Below, in pieces: positions 1-13,699 of a stretch of DNA of 64,000 bases. A program made the translations under genes and the position numbers. The stretch comes from Theropithecus gelada (lineage: Eukaryota > Chordata > Mammalia > Primates > Cercopithecidae), in NCBI RefSeq assembly GCF_003255815.1, contig NC_037677.1, forward strand, positions 105,251,821-105,315,820. The letters run 5' to 3'. How positions within the stretch are numbered: the first letter of the stretch is position 1; every line of letters begins with the position of its first letter. Below the pieces are notes generated by a model. The model saw only the letters and a list, made by a program, of their open reading frames with translations. It made no database searches and was not told where the DNA came from.

Positions 1-560
1 AATTGCCAAACAAATGCTCAGAAAATAAATACTTTACATTCAAAGGAGAAGGGACTATGAAAGTTAGTGATGGATAAGCAAATTAGTTTAATTTAAAAGT
101 TTATACACACAGACATATTTTAGGAGTTATAGTTTAACCAGAAATAGAATGAGGGAAAAGGTATTTTAGACCACCTGGAGATTAATTAAACAAATGTATT
201 TATAATAGGCCAATATATGCAAGGAACAATGAGTTGGTCCTTTTTGATGGAGCAGACTACTTGTGCTTTGAAAAATACAGGAAAGCACAAAGCTTGCACC
301 CTGAGTGAATGGTAAAACTGGGGACTGGAGGCAGGTTTGACACAGTGTAAAGGGGAATTGCCCAGTGAAGGAAGGGTCAACCTAGGGTCTCAAGGAGCTC
401 TCCAGCAGAGATGTTGCCACAGTGAAGTCTTACTTTGGGTGGCAGGCTAATGGATGATTTTTGATGACGTTCTGACATTCAGCTTCATGACTCTGCTGTG
501 TTTGCCTTGGTGAGCCAAGGGGAAGCTGTCCAACTGAAAATAACAAAGAGGGAATTTCTG
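1..560. other. Unique non-coding DNA, no gene seen
   Basis: No repeat family, RNA gene or convincing reading frame is recognisable. The two short minus-strand open frames in the first 900 bases have no recognisable domain and look like chance. Confidence 0.5.
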
Positions 561-569
561 GCCTCTGCT

Positions 570-720
570 CTGCCAAATGTTCAAGGTGTAACTATCAGCA
601 AGTTCCTCTCCCCATGTCAGGATCTGACTCCCTCCTCGGCATCTCTCTTATAGACTGGTTGTGAGAATTGAAAGAGCTAATTCCCTTTTCAAGTACCTTA
701 TAAGCTGTCTATGGCTATGT
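570..720 (+). repeat. Possible MIR remnant
   Basis: A stretch resembling the MIR 'cctc...gttgtgagaattgaa...' core is visible, followed by a degenerate tail. The match is weak and could be chance. Confidence 0.25.
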
Positions 721-894
721 CAATGACAGAGTAAGGAAAATAAGACAAATTTGGTAACAGCTGAGAATCAATTTTGAGAACAAAGCAGAACACAAATCCA
801 ACATTTAATCCCATTGCCCTTTCTTTCCTATCTAGCCTGAACCCTATCAATACCTCCAAGTGAAGACATCCCCTCTCTCTAGTCTCCCTCTCCA

Positions 895-1095
895 TTTGTG
901 CTAGGAAGTGTGAAGTACTTTATGTGCATCATTTCAGTTAGCTAGCACAGCTTCTTCATGAAGTAGGCTTTGGTTGCATCCTACTTTAGAGATCAGAAAA
1001 CAAATGCCCAAGGCCACCAAGTCTATAATGAGCCAAGCCAGTCCAACCTAACCCAGATTTATTTGCTGCCAAAGTCTGTGCCACAGATCGCTTTT
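895..1095 (-). repeat. MIR SINE remnant, antisense
   Basis: The order of short matches follows the reverse MIR consensus: 'gtactttatgtgcatcatttcagtt', then 'agatcagaaaacaaatgcccaaggccaccaagt', then 'aacccagatttatttgctgcc'. Divergence is high, as expected for a mammalian-wide SINE. It has no function I can infer. Confidence 0.6.
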
Positions 1096-1550
1096 CCAGT
1101 GAGTCACCAAGGTTATCCCACAGAGGCCTGAGGGCAGGGGCAAGCTACCCACATACTGCTCCTTAGGACCTGACTTTAGGGCAACCAGGACTTCCCACTG
1201 CTATCACCTTCCCTTGAGTTATTCTCATGGCCTCCAAGGGGCCTGAATTTATCTTCTTAGTTAACAATGTGTCCATTTGAATAATTAGACTAGAATGTCT
1301 CAGTGCCATTGAGAAAACAGAAGCACATATTAAACAGCCCTTTTCTTATTACTGGCATATTATGATGTCATGGAAATAGACATGATAGAATGTCCCTGAG
1401 AGCGCTTAGTTGAAGCCGCTAACTAAGCCACTAACCTGCCATGTTCCTTCAGGCAAATAGTTTAACTATTTGGGGCATTATAAAATTAGATGATGTATAT
1501 GGAATAGACTTATAAGCTCTAATGCACTAAAATCCTGATTATTGTTTTTT
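1096..1550. other. Unique non-coding DNA
   Basis: No gene seen. Around 1400-1500 there is a faint MIR-like phrase ('ttcaggcaaatagtttaactatttggg'), too short to call on its own. Confidence 0.4.
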
Positions 1551-1554
1551 AACA

Positions 1555-1745
1555 GCAGCTGTGGTATAATGCAGTAGTATAGATTAGACTTGAATTAAAG
1601 TCCCAGGGATGCCACTTCAAACAATGTGATATTATGCAAATAAATTATAGTTTCTGACCCTCAGTTTTTAAATTCTATTAAAAGGTATATAAAATACACT
1701 TTTTACAGTGATGCTGTAAAGATAATGGAAAATTTGCTTAAAACT
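1555..1745 (+). repeat. MIR SINE remnant
   Basis: Matches to the sense MIR consensus occur in order: a 'gcagtagtatagattagacttgaattaaagtccc' segment, a 'gccacttcaaacaatgtga' segment, a 'tttctgaccctcag' segment and a 'gatgctgtaaagataatgg' tail. It is well diverged. Confidence 0.6.
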
Positions 1746-1749
1746 GTAC

Positions 1750-2455
1750 TCTACAAATCATTTTAATATATTCTAGAATTTATTACTCTTAGCAGTTAAT
1801 ACACAGTATTTTTTGAAATTATTGAAAAAAACATAAACACATTTTTAGGGTTTAACTTTTCAAACGCTTTCAAGGTGAGTAGGATTCTTTGGGAGGATTG
1901 TAATACTCCTATTTAAACAAATTAAATTCTTGACAAGGGCTGATGCAAGGGCTAGAGAAGACACACAGCCTGAGATGTAAAGCCCCCTTGTAGTGATGCA
2001 AGTGTTAACAAGACTCAAAGAACAGATTCTATTAGTGACACAGTCCTCACTGAGCAAGGGCTAGGCCAGCCCCTGTGGTTTCCCTTGGCAGGGAGCCCTA
2101 GATCTGTTTTAATCGGTCATGGCCTCTTGGCCCTTGGAAGAGCAGCTACAGAAGCTTCTTGCTGTGATGGGTTCATATAAAGCGAGTTCTTGGAGCAAGA
2201 TCAAGACCTTCTTGCAATCTGTGTTATCTTCTCCTTTGATATTTAGCTTGAACTAGAAGTTTGCTCAATGGAGTGGCCTAGAAGCCCTTGCCCTGCATAG
2301 AGTGAACTGAAGGTGTCTCATCACTTGCCTGAAGTCTTCAGAACTTCCAGACTCCAGAAAAATAATGAGATTCACATCATTTTGAAAGGAAAGAAGTATT
2401 CTAAGAGAAAGCAGGTGGATCCCCACTGAAGAACATAGTATAGGGCTTATCTTTC
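1750..2455. other. Unique non-coding DNA
   Basis: No repeat family or coding potential is recognised. The 65-codon minus frame at 1860-2057 lacks any recognisable motif. Confidence 0.4.
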
Positions 2456-2460
2456 AAAAA

Positions 2461-3057
2461 TGTGATAGTGGCAGGAGGCAGACAAATCCTAGGCAGACAG
2501 AGGCGGGTCCCTGGTGAAACCCCACCTTCAAACCAAAGACAGTTTAAAGCCTAAAAGCTAGGCTACAAGTCTCAGATAAATCCACAGACTGGCTTGAGAA
2601 CCTCCCTTCCTGTTTGGCATGGTTTCCTCTGATTGCTCCCCACCCTTCACCTATTTTACATATACCTACCCTTCCCTAATTGTTTTTTTACACTATTGTG
2701 CCCTTCTTTGAGTGGTGCTTTTGTTTTTGCATATTCCCAAACCAAGCAGCATGCACTCCCTATTCTGAGCCCATAAAAGTTCCTGCTGTAGTGCAAGCCA
2801 AGCACAGCCCAGTGGCACGAGTTGGGAGGGCACCTCCTGCAGCAAACCTGGGGTCAAGCGAGGCCAGGACAGGGGTGTCACCAGCAAGAGGTCTCTGGCT
2901 GGCCAAGTGGCCAAGAAAAATCCTACATCAAATGGTTATTAGGTATCCTTTGTCAACCTCTGTGTTTTATGTTTCCCTGTGTAGTGGCCTGCTTACTTCC
3001 TACCACGTTGGTATTCTTGTGTTTCTTCTTGCAGTTTGGGCCATGGGTACAGGCTAC
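2461..3057 (+). mobile_element. Probable LTR (ERV class I-like), family unresolved
   Basis: The segment starts with TG and ends with CA. It has a TATA-like 'cccataaaagt' near 2770, preceded by a pyrimidine-rich stretch with 'tttgcatatt' and followed by an 'gtatcctttgtcaacctctgtgtttt' U5-like tail. This architecture resembles solo LTRs of class I endogenous retroviruses. I see no clear target-site duplication and cannot name the family. Overlapping open frames of 133, 90 and 73 codons across it have no recognisable domain and are treated as chance. Confidence 0.45.
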
Positions 3058-3149
3058 AAACATATATTCTGTAAGATTTAAGGACACAGGATAAATAGTT
3101 CAGAACAATTCTTCAGGGTTCAAGTGATAGAAATCCAAATCACACTGAC

Positions 3150-3437
3150 TGTGGTAGGCTGAATAATGCTATGAGCCCTACCAAAGATGACCATGTCTTA
3201 ATTCCTACAAACATGTTATCTTACATAGTAAAAGGTACATTGCAAATATGATTAATTGAAGGATCATGAGATGAGATTATTCTGGATTAACCAAGATGCC
3301 CAAAACAGTCTTAAGGTGTTTATAAGAAGGAGACAGAAAGGCCAGAGACAGAAGAAGAGAAAATGCTACACTGATGGCTTTGAGAAGGGGCCATGATGAA
3401 ATAAATGTGGGCAATCTCCAGAATCAGAGAAAAGCAA
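3150..3437 (+). mobile_element. MLT1-like MaLR LTR, 5' part
   Basis: The 5' portion ('tgtggtaggctgaataatg', then 'cttacatagtaaaaggtacattgcaaatatgatta', then 'taaggtgtttataagaaggagacag') fits the MaLR/ERVL LTR family. The same LTR resumes at 4023-4136 and ends at 4448-4522 ('gttgttttgagccactaagtt...aatttgttacagcag'). It was therefore split first by another LTR and then by an Alu. The exact MLT1 subfamily is uncertain. Confidence 0.65.
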
Positions 3438-4022
3438 ATGTAGGGGACCAAGACCCTTCCCCACTAAAGGTTCACTGAAAAATCACTGACTTGAGGCAGA
3501 TTGATTAATAGAAGAAAAGACATGTACATTTATTTAATATGTATACACTGGAGCCTTCAGAATGATGATCCAACCTCCCAATGAGGCACAGAATCTTATA
3601 TATCATATACCATCTTAAAATAGTATAAAATGGGTGTTAGCTCAGAGCATGGCCTAAAACAGGTTATACTGGTAAATCAGGTTTTAGTGGCAAGACAAAT
3701 TATGGGAAGGAGAAAGGAAGAGGCTTAGCAGAGAGGGTCTTATTATGTAGGCGAAACCTTACAAGAAGTAGCCCTCAGACAGAATAAATGCTAAATATTT
3801 ATTTCAGATTTTTAAAGGTGTCAGACTCACGGTAAAACTCTCCTAGATTCAGAAAATGCCTAGAAAATGAAGCGTGGATGCATTAATGAAGATTCTCTAT
3901 AGACACAAATTTTCCTCTACAAAAGGCAGCTTTGCAGGCCACCTCATTCTGCGGGTACTGCAATAGCCATTTAAAAATATGTGAAATAAATACATTTGGG
4001 GCAAAATAGTTTGATTTCCTTC
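3438..4022 (-). mobile_element. LTR inserted into the MLT1-like LTR
   Basis: This block interrupts the surrounding MaLR LTR. Read on the minus strand it carries an AATAAA near its 3' side and ends in '...ggtcttggtcccctaca', typical of an LTR R-U5 end. On the plus strand it runs from 'tgtaggggacc' to about 'ccttcgca'. A short GCAAA motif occurs at both edges but overlaps the element ends, so the exact TSD is unclear. The family is not identified. Confidence 0.5.
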
Positions 4023-4136
4023 GCAAAGAAACAGATTTTTTCATAGAGCTCTGACAAGGAACCAACTCTGCAAACAGCTTGCCTTGAGCCAGGTGAAATC
4101 AGACTTCTGATCACCAGAACTATAAAAAGTAAACTG
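4023..4136 (+). mobile_element. MLT1-like LTR, middle part
   Basis: The host LTR continues here with 'gcaaagaaacag', 'aggaacc' and 'gaaatcagacttctgatcaccagaactat', in the order expected after the 3150-3437 segment. It is then cut by an Alu. Confidence 0.6.
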
Positions 4137-4522
<386 letters not shown>

Positions 4523-4653
4523 ACTGGAAAAGGGAGATTTATATGCTCACATAACTGAAAGCTGTTTGCTACATCAGGTAACCAGTCAGGCAAGAGCAGA
4601 GCTCCCCCTAGGGAGTAGTGGGTACAAGGAATGTCAGGTGATGGGCAGGTGGT

Positions 4654-5453
4654 TGTCACACTGTCTCTCTAAAATAATAATTGGTTGCAGTCAGCGCCAA
4701 CATAAAGCAGTTCCCCAATAGATAAACACAAATGAAATAGGTAATTGGTAGCTATCAGGAACTGGGTGAGTGGCCTCAAGCATGTGCATTAAGAAGCAAA
4801 ATAGCAGACTGTAACTTTCCAGGAGAATTCCACTGGAAAAGGGAAGAATGTCTTAGGTGAGCATGTGTACAACTCCAGTAAGCACACTGTGCATGCTCAC
4901 CTCCCAGGCACTAGTAGGCCAGCACACATGCAGGTGGTTCCCACTAAAGGAAAAAGATGCCCGCATGGGCCTCTTCCAAGTCTTCTTTCCTTTCTTTCAT
5001 TCCTTCTCTAAAGCTTTGTAATAAATGTGCACTCCTGCTCTGACACATGCCTCAGTCTTTGGTTTTTTTTTTTTTTTTTTTTTTTAGATGGAGCCTCATT
5101 CTGTTGCCTGGCTGGAGTGCAGTGGCGCAATCTCGGGTCAATCCACCTTCCGGGTTCAAGGGATTCTCCTGCTTGAGCCTCTGGAGTAGCTGGGACTACA
5201 GGTGCACCACCACCACACCCAGCTATTTTTTTTTTTGTATTTTTAGTAGAGACAGCATTTCACCATGTTGGCCGGGATGGTCTCAATCTCTTGACCTTGT
5301 GATCCACCTGCCTTGGCCTCCCAAAGTGCTGGGATGACAGGTGTGAGCCACCGCACCCGGCACAGTCTATTTTTCTACCTTATACCCCTCAGTAGAATTT
5401 TTTCTGAGGAGGCAACAATTGAGGTTGCTGCAGACCTGTACAGATTCACCACA
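4654..5453 (+). mobile_element. Probable LTR, interrupted by an Alu
   Basis: Begins TGTCACA and ends ...CACCACA. It has an AATAAA at about 5021-5026 ('gtaataaatgtg') followed by a short R-U5-like tail ('ctcctgctctgacacatgcctcagtc') that continues after the Alu as 'taccttatacccctcagtagaatt...'. This matches LTR architecture. The family is not recognised and I find no clear target-site duplication. Confidence 0.5.
5063..5361 (-). mobile_element. Alu SINE, antisense
   Basis: Starts with a 23-base T run (antisense poly-A) and reads through the whole antisense Alu to 'gagccaccgcacccggc'. The flanks 'cagtcttt' (left) and 'cagtctat' (right) look like a target-site duplication. It lies in inverted orientation to the Alu at 4137-4447. 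The 96-codon plus frame at 5047-5337 is an Alu frame. Confidence 0.95.
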
Positions 5454-6953
5454 GGTAACTTGGATAACTTCCACCACTAACACCATGTGTACCTTATTCA
5501 GGTATGGCTGGATTCAAATTTGCACAAGACATCACCAAAAGCTCTCTCTGAATCTTAATTCTGTTTTCTCTGGCAGGCATTCTCTACAGAGAAGCCTGGA
5601 ACCTCTACGATGACTTTCTTATAAACGTAAGCCCTCTGTAAATGTAATGTTTCTTTCTTTGCATCATGTACACAAGTGCTAATAATAATTTTAATTGACC
5701 AAATTTCAGTTATGCATCCATTTATCACTGTGGAGGAGGAGGGTTTGATATGGTAATTGTGAGTTCTGGGTCATAAGCTCACTTTTGAATCTGAAGAGAG
5801 ATGGGTTCAACCCACTGAAACCACAGGATCTCAAGGCAGGAATAGTTTCCTGGGAATATTAGGGTGCTGATATCAGAAGAATGGAGTATGGCAATACAAA
5901 GTGGGCAAAATCCACCTAAACCACTACTATCAGCCTGTGGGCAGCCTTGTGTTTGACTGATCTCTCTAACACTAGAAAAAGTCAGTGTGTTATGATGATA
6001 AATTTCTCTCTAACTCAAAAGTCTGAGGCGGATGTTCCTGTTTGGGTAGATTTTTGTTTGTTTGTTGTTGTTATGTAAAACATTCATCTCCAGGTGGCAT
6101 CTCAGGTGGCTCTACCGCCCAAGTCCACAGAGTTCTTTCCTATCAGCCAATAGATGGTTTTGTCTGACAGGACAAGAGTTTTGGCAAAGATATTTATCAA
6201 GAGTTAGTTCCTCATGAGATATGTATCTCTTGAATTCCCAGCAATAAATAACAATCTTCCTTTAGCCTTTCCAATGAAACATCTTGGAAAGTTCTAAAAT
6301 CTAGTCAGTACATGTATGTTCTTACAAATTATGCCATTTGTTTATGAATGTCTAAATGACAGTAATTCACTCTGACCAGATGCTCTGCAATTACAAACAT
6401 ATTACAGAATATGCTTTACCGTATCACAATTGTGTCCTTATACGTGGTCTAGCTCCTAGTATAAAACAAATTATTCTCCAGTCTGAGCAGATCTCACAGT
6501 CTTATACTATGGGAAACTGAAGGGTCATGTAAAAGTAAATGAAAATCAGGTGATGACAGAAAAAATAGGGGGAATGCAAGAAGTAAATGGAAGAGGGACA
6601 TTAACGGCGACTTGAAAAGAACATGTGTTTTCATTATTAATTTTTGATGTGTCAGCAAACTGTTATTGAGCTAATAGAATTCCTTGTATATATGGTTTAT
6701 GGACAATACTGTGCAGGGACATTTGTAAAACAACTCAAGACAGTGGGTACTGAGTGACAAAAGGTAGGTACTGATTCTCAGAGGTTAGGACTTCTGCAGA
6801 GGGAGAGATCCTTCCACAGAACTTAGAGAAAGTGTCCACTAGAGAACTTAAAGGAAGATTCCTGGGGAAGTGAATACCGAGTGGAGCTTCAAAGGATGGG
6901 GAGAATACAAGAAATAGAGTCAAGGATGGAGGGATATTTAGATAGGAATAATA
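5454..6953. other. Unique non-coding DNA
   Basis: About 1.5 kb with no repeat family or coding frame that I can recognise. The 64-codon plus frame at 5419-5613 straddles the LTR edge and shows no motif. Confidence 0.4.
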
Positions 6954-7275
6954 GGCCAGGCATGGTATGGCTCATGCTTGTAATCCCAGGATTTTGGGAG
7001 GTCAAGACAGGAGGATCCCTTGAACCCAGGAGTTTGAGGCCAGTCTGAGTAACAAATAATAAAAAATGAACAAAATTAGCCGGACATGGTGGCATGCACC
7101 TATAGTCCCAGCTACTCAGGAGGTTGAGGTGGGAGGATCACTTGAGCCTGGGAATTTGAATCTGCAATGAGAATGAGCCGAGATTGCCCCACTGCACTCC
7201 AGCTTGGGTGACAGGGAGAGACCCTGTCTCAAATAAACAAAGAAACAAACAAACAAACAAACACAAATACAAATA
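6954..7275 (+). mobile_element. AluJ-type SINE
   Basis: A diverged dimeric Alu: 'ggccaggcatggtatggctcatgcttgtaatcccag', then 'gaggatcccttgaacccaggagtttgaggcc', and a right arm with 'actgcactccagcttgggtgacag', ending in a (caaa)n-rich tail. The level of divergence and the 'gagtttgaggcc' phrase fit AluJ. Confidence 0.9.
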
Positions 7276-8345
7276 AAAGGAGGTCTAAATAACAGAACTT
7301 GTAGTATACAAGCTTAGATTGGCTAGGAGATTAAGAGTGGTGGGTGAATGAAGAAAAAACAGAAAAGTAGGTGAGACAATAGAGAAAAAAAAGAGAAAAA
7401 TGATAACTAGATAAGGAATGAGGATTAAAAAAGAAAGGGAGAAGTAAAGAGAATAAGGCAGACAAAAAACACAAACATATTTTCAGATGTTCCCAAATTT
7501 CAGATGTTCATGTCCATGTTGGTCTCAGAAATCCTGGCTCTGCCAAAGAGTTGAGCACTCCTCCTGGGTTTACAAGGTAAGATGAGGGAAGACTCTCCCA
7601 AGCTGACCTGGTTGTGATGTCTCAAATCATAGTTCAGAGTGCAGTAAGATCTATCTGCAAGTCTAAGTATCGCCAAGTGAAATGAGACAATTGAAACAGG
7701 GGAGGAATCTGTACATTCATTCAGTGATGGATGGTAGAGTTTTTGTATCAGATAACATTTCCTTTGAAATTTTCTACTACTTTTTTTATAGTAAGATTTC
7801 TAATATTTAAACACTGGCCATGACAGTGAAATTTTCTTCTGGCCCCAAATGAAATAAGGTAAGACAGAGTTTTTTGCTTTGTCTGTATACTGGTTACTAA
7901 TGCATTTAACAAATTAGTTACTGTTTTTGAGATTCACCTGTTGTCTATTTATCAACATTTACATCAATAAAACAAGACAAAACAAAGACTACCTATACTA
8001 CGTCTCCTCCATGATAACCAAACACCACAATATGGCCTTGTCAGGAGTTTTGCACTGTGGCAGTTAAGTTAAAATGACACTATGTTTCTCAGAATTCCCT
8101 CCCCATAGTCTCTGTGTTAGGATTATTCACAGAAGAAGTTGCATATCATTTGGAAGACAGATATAAAGGAATAGTGAAGTTTACACTTGGATATTTGGTG
8201 TGGAGTCAGGCAGTATTGCAGTTCATGTACATTGTTACAGATCTGTTGGTTCAATATGAAGAGGAAGAGCCTCAAAGAATACAAGGGTATTTAGGGACTT
8301 TAACCATATGGGTGGTTGAACCATGTAGTATAGGAATTCATTTAT
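7276..8345. other. Unique DNA with purine-rich patch
   Basis: 7360-7460 is A/G-rich low-complexity sequence. The rest is unassigned. An 89-codon plus frame at 8114-8383 has no recognised domain and its end runs into an old dispersed repeat. Confidence 0.4.
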
Positions 8346-8349
8346 TCAT

Positions 8350-8870
8350 TTATGCACTGTCTGAGTTAAATAATTTTTACTGAGTACCTACTCAGTGAAA
8401 GACAGTGTGCTCAGTTCTCATGGGAAAAAGGGGAAGAGTACCAGGACATCCTTGACACAGTTCCTGGCTTCATGCTCCTTACTATCCAATAGGAGAAAAA
8501 AATTAACGTCCCTGGATGAGAAATACAAGGTCTAAGTCTTATGAAATATACAGACCATGAAGTACAAGATTTCATTATTGGTTTTTTTCTTGCAATTAAT
8601 TTGTGTGAAGAACCCACCATATGCCTGTTGCTGTCTCACAGGCCTGGGCTCCTAAGGCTGTAAATCTAAGGAAGGCAGTACTGTCATCTTCAAATTGCAG
8701 AGATGCTACAAGGTGATCAAGCAAAGTCTCCTTCTGAGTGAAGCTCTCTGAAAAGGGAACATTTGAATTACAGAAGGATTTTGATAGGCAAAAATGGAAG
8801 AGAGAACACTTCAAATAGAAGGACTGACCAAAGTAAAGGTTAAGTATAAGACAGGGCTATGCACAGTACG
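8350..8870 (+). repeat. Ancient dispersed mammalian repeat, family unassigned
   Basis: The start resembles the common mammalian phrase 'tcattcattcaacaaatatttattgagcacc...' ('ttcatttattcatttatgcac...tttttactgagtacctactcagtg'). Later parts ('gggaacatttgaattacag...ggcaaaaatggaagagag') continue in the expected order. Divergence is high. Confidence 0.45.
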
Positions 8871-8902
8871 AGCTGAATGCAGAAGAGGCAATTACTATAT
8901 GT

Positions 8903-9292
8903 CTCATTTACACATGGAATCTAAAAAAGTCATAGAAGCAGACAGTAGAACGACAGTTACTAAGAACTAGAAAGAAGGAGGAATAGGGAGATGTAGGTCA
9001 AAGATTACAAACTTTCAATAATAAGATAAATTCTGATGCAGGCAACTTATAGCATGGTGATTATAGTTAATAAAACCATATTGTTTACTTGAAATCTGTC
9101 AAGAGAATGGATTTTAAGTGATCTTACCACTACACACATATGTAACATGGTAACTGTGGTAATGGATGTATTAACTAATTTCATTGTTATGATCATTTTA
9201 TAATGTATAAGTATCCCAAATCGTCACATTGTACTCCTTGAATATATACAATTTTTATTTGTCAACTGAACCTACGTAAAGCTGAAAAAAAA
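8903..9292 (+). mobile_element. L1M-type LINE 3' end
   Basis: Strong match to an old L1 3' UTR: 'tacacatggaatctaaaaaagtc', 'gggagatgtaggtcaaag', 'agcatggtgattatagttaat' and the terminal 'acaatttttatttgtcaac...aaagctgaaaaaaaa'. The copy is 5'-truncated, leaving only the 3' end. Confidence 0.88.
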
Positions 9293-10556
<1,264 letters not shown>

Positions 10557-12297
10557 ACTATGTCTAACTTTTTTAACAGATTAAAATTGACATATTACCG
10601 CATTAATGATTTTACTTCTACAGAATTGGGCATGCATTCAAATAAATCAAGTTTAAATATGAACTGTTAGATAAATAGGATAGTAGTTTCACACTTTGAA
10701 AGCTGTAGCAGGTTAGGTGGCAATATTGCCTCACTCACCTTAACTTATTTCTTCAAATCTCCCTGGGATAAAAGCATCAAGATGTCTTTCCTCAGGTAGA
10801 ACAACCCTATTTTAATGACAGAACCTCTGATGAGCAATAGCTTTCATCATTTTTAGGAAAAGATAGCTTAAGACAAACAAGGAACAAAAAGGAATGAAAC
10901 TCAAGTAGCTTTAAACAGCAAACTCCTGGAGGAATAAAGGGGATGCCAGATAAGAAACAAATCCTTTTATTGCACTATTATCTTTCTTAAATGTAGTTGC
11001 TCTCTTCATGAATACTCTCTTTGTCTGGTTACATTAGAAGAAGAACCACAGCTCTAAAAGGCTGGCTGCCAGAGAGATTATTAGAGGGAACATTGCTGGT
11101 GCTAGACATTAACTTTGCACTAAAATAGCCCATGATTAAAAATAATGCTTAAAATTTATGGGACTTCCTCACTTGTGGAAGCTACCCTATTGGGCTACAG
11201 ATTTTAATGTCATTTGGGTTTTGTTTAAAGAGTAATAGCTACATTCCTGCAAAGTTGGGGGTGATTTAGGTTTTGAAAACTGAATTCTATTTAAAATGCA
11301 CTGTGATAACTCAGTCTTTGAGGGAACCCTGTAGTCTTTGATTCTGTGAATAACCATGACTCTCAAAACCTTGTTGAATTATTTGTGCAAGTTCAGATTT
11401 TCATATCTCTGAAGAGGAGTCAATGGTTTTATCTCAGGTCAATTTTGTTTATTAATATTTATGGGACTCTTTGTTTTAAATAGCAAATGTTTGTTTCTTT
11501 TTTCCGGATACCATGTTGATTTCCTGAAATGTGATTATTTTCAGTTGGTTTCTTTATTAATGTAATGTTGAATGTTTCATATAGGAAAAATATTATTATA
11601 TATTATATTTGAGGAAAGTGGAGGGAAAATGGGCTAATTAACACATAATATTTATCATGGCCTGAGAACAGAACAAAAACTCTGTTATAATTAAAATTGA
11701 ATTATCCCATTTCCAGCTTTGAGAGGAAGAGGAGATATTCATGTAAAAAATGCATGACAGACACTTGTGGGGCATTAAGAAGTGACTATGCAAAGGCATG
11801 CACTGAAGTCATTGACATTTACATTATATTTGCTTCTGATGGAAAAACAGAATAAATTTAAAAGAATACAAAATGATAAAAAAGAATGCAAATCTTTCAG
11901 CAAAGATACTTTATTTGTTAAATTAGCTATTTATAAACTGGCAGTGACATTTATCTGTAGAACAAACTTTAAAACAGAGAAAACAATTTTAGCTTTACTT
12001 TACTATTAGTTTGAAATTGTGCTGCCATTAAGTATCAGATTTCGCTGAAACAGGTTTCATTTTCCACCCTCCCATTATGAAAAATGTAAAGTATACATAA
12101 AAGCACGAAGTTCTAACAAAGCCTGTTTCATTATGTTTCCACATTCAATTCACGCAACTACTAAATTCTCCCAGGAAATGTGCTTGGGATACTGTGGTCC
12201 ACATCCATCATTATGGGCTGAACAAAGCAGGAAATATGCCTATTAAAGAAAACATTTGTGTGGACAGTACATTCCCCAGCAGCAATACTTATAATAA
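10557..12297. other. Repeat-free AT-rich island
   Basis: About 1.7 kb in which I recognise no Alu, L1, LTR, MIR or L2 sequence. It is rich in TAATTA-type and ATTTA-type words and has a 75-codon plus frame (11782-12009) with lysine-rich composition typical of AT-rich chance frames. No exon is visible. It is a candidate for conserved non-coding DNA only by inference. Confidence 0.45.
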
Positions 12298-12364
12298 CAC
12301 CGCCCCCACCCCCACCACCCACCACACACACACAAACACACACACACACACACCACACACACAG
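12298..12364. repeat. C-rich and (CA)n microsatellite
   Basis: A 'cgcccccacccccaccaccca' start grades into alternating CA dinucleotides with a few interruptions. It explains the poly-glycine/valine and poly-histidine/threonine frames on the two strands. Confidence 0.95.
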
Positions 12365-13070
12365 CGGCTGCATTCGAGAAGAAAAAGATGAGCTGCTGGC
12401 TAAGAGTTGGTTATAGATGTGCCCAAGGTCATGTGTCCTTCCTTCCTTTCTGCATGATTTGCAGTGTCAGCTACCAGAGGAAGGTAAGAGCTGGTAGCAA
12501 GGGCCTTTTTACATTTACTGTGAGACACAAACATGTACCTAGCTGACACGTTTGAAGCTAAACCTGCATCCAGATCAATTGTGAGTCTTCCCTGACCCCC
12601 CCCCCCCCAGCCTATGTGAAATCCCCTAATACTGTGCTTCTCTCCTTTAACATACTCATAACAGTAACAAACGTACGTATAGTATTATGACTATTCTATT
12701 ATTTCTGTCTCTAGTCCAGCCTATAAGCTCTGTGAGTTTAGGGATCTTGTATTTTGTTCACCTTTGTGAACTCTGTCAGTCAGAGGACTGACAGGGGCTG
12801 TGAAGGTGAATGCTGGGAATAATCAATTGCTTCAAGAGAGCTTGGACTGTGGGAGTCCAGCATGAAGACAGGGTCAGAACAGATCAGGTGGTCCATACCA
12901 GGTCCTCAAACAGGACAGCTAACTGAACATTTTAGCCCAGAGGCTGGGCAGACCTAACCCCAGGAAGAAAACAATGCCCAACCTTCAGGGCCATGGGCTG
13001 CCTAGAGCCTAATATTATGGCAGAATTTGAGCATCACTGTGATTTGAGATTCACTGTATCTTAAATGCTC
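12365..13070. other. Mostly unique DNA, with C13 run and L2-like piece
   Basis: 12596-12608 is an uninterrupted run of 13 C. Around 12640-12820 the phrase 'tccagcctataagctctgtgagtttagggatcttgtattttgttcac' resembles the 3' end of L2 but is short and diverged. Nothing else is recognised. Confidence 0.4.
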
Positions 13071-13082
13071 TACATTTAAAAC

Positions 13083-13150
13083 AAATTTTTAAATTGACAA
13101 ACAAATTGTATATATTTATGGAATTCTGTATTTGATATCCCTTACTGAAT
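13083..13150 (+). mobile_element. Possible old L1 3'-UTR fragment
   Basis: 'tttttaaattgacaaacaaattgtatatatttatggaattctgtatttgatat' resembles the A/T-rich L1M 3'-UTR phrase. It is too short to be sure. Confidence 0.35.
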
Positions 13151-13699
13151 AATCATTGCCTAATACAAGCATGAGCATCAAGTGGATAGGCTGGTAGACT
13201 GATGTGAAATTAAAAAGCTTTGATTACAGCAGTATTACCTAGGGTAATACAATGTCCTTTTCATATTCAGCCTCAACAGATGTGTCCAGTAAAATGAAAT
13301 AGAAGCCCTGGAAGGTACTCAGGGTTTACTCCACTCTGGCTTCCTTGGGTTCATGGGGCAGAGAAACCCCTAGTGATGACTTTATGACTTTAATATCTTG
13401 TATTGATATGCCTTAGTTTTAACAGAAAGTTAAAGGGTTTAGACAGGGAGGTAGTGAGGAAAAATAATTTTATGTCTGCTTACATCCTGCACATATTATA
13501 TGTATTTATTCTGAGCAAGCTGCCAATAGACATTAAAGAAAGATCAGCATATCATGTTATGAAGAAAGAGAAAAGCGTGAAGGAAAAACAAAAAGGAGCA
13601 AGGCTCTCCCTCTGCACCATGTGCATAATGAGGATAGAGAGGAAGGGACTTAGTTAGCCTTCAGCCTATACCTGTCCACCTCCAGTGTTCTCACTCAGT

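Noticed and set aside
2680..3094. 133- and 90-codon plus frames
   Set aside because: They overlap each other and a minus frame, lie in a probable LTR, and have no recognisable domain.
8114..8383. 89-codon plus frame with acidic patch
   Set aside because: No motif, and its end overlaps an old dispersed repeat.
12298..12364. CRISPR-like repeat array or other spaced repeats
   Set aside because: All short repeats in the window are microsatellites or tandem duplications, with no repeat-spacer pattern.
12161..12391. Glycine/valine- and histidine/threonine-rich frames
   Set aside because: They are readings of a C-rich and CA microsatellite.
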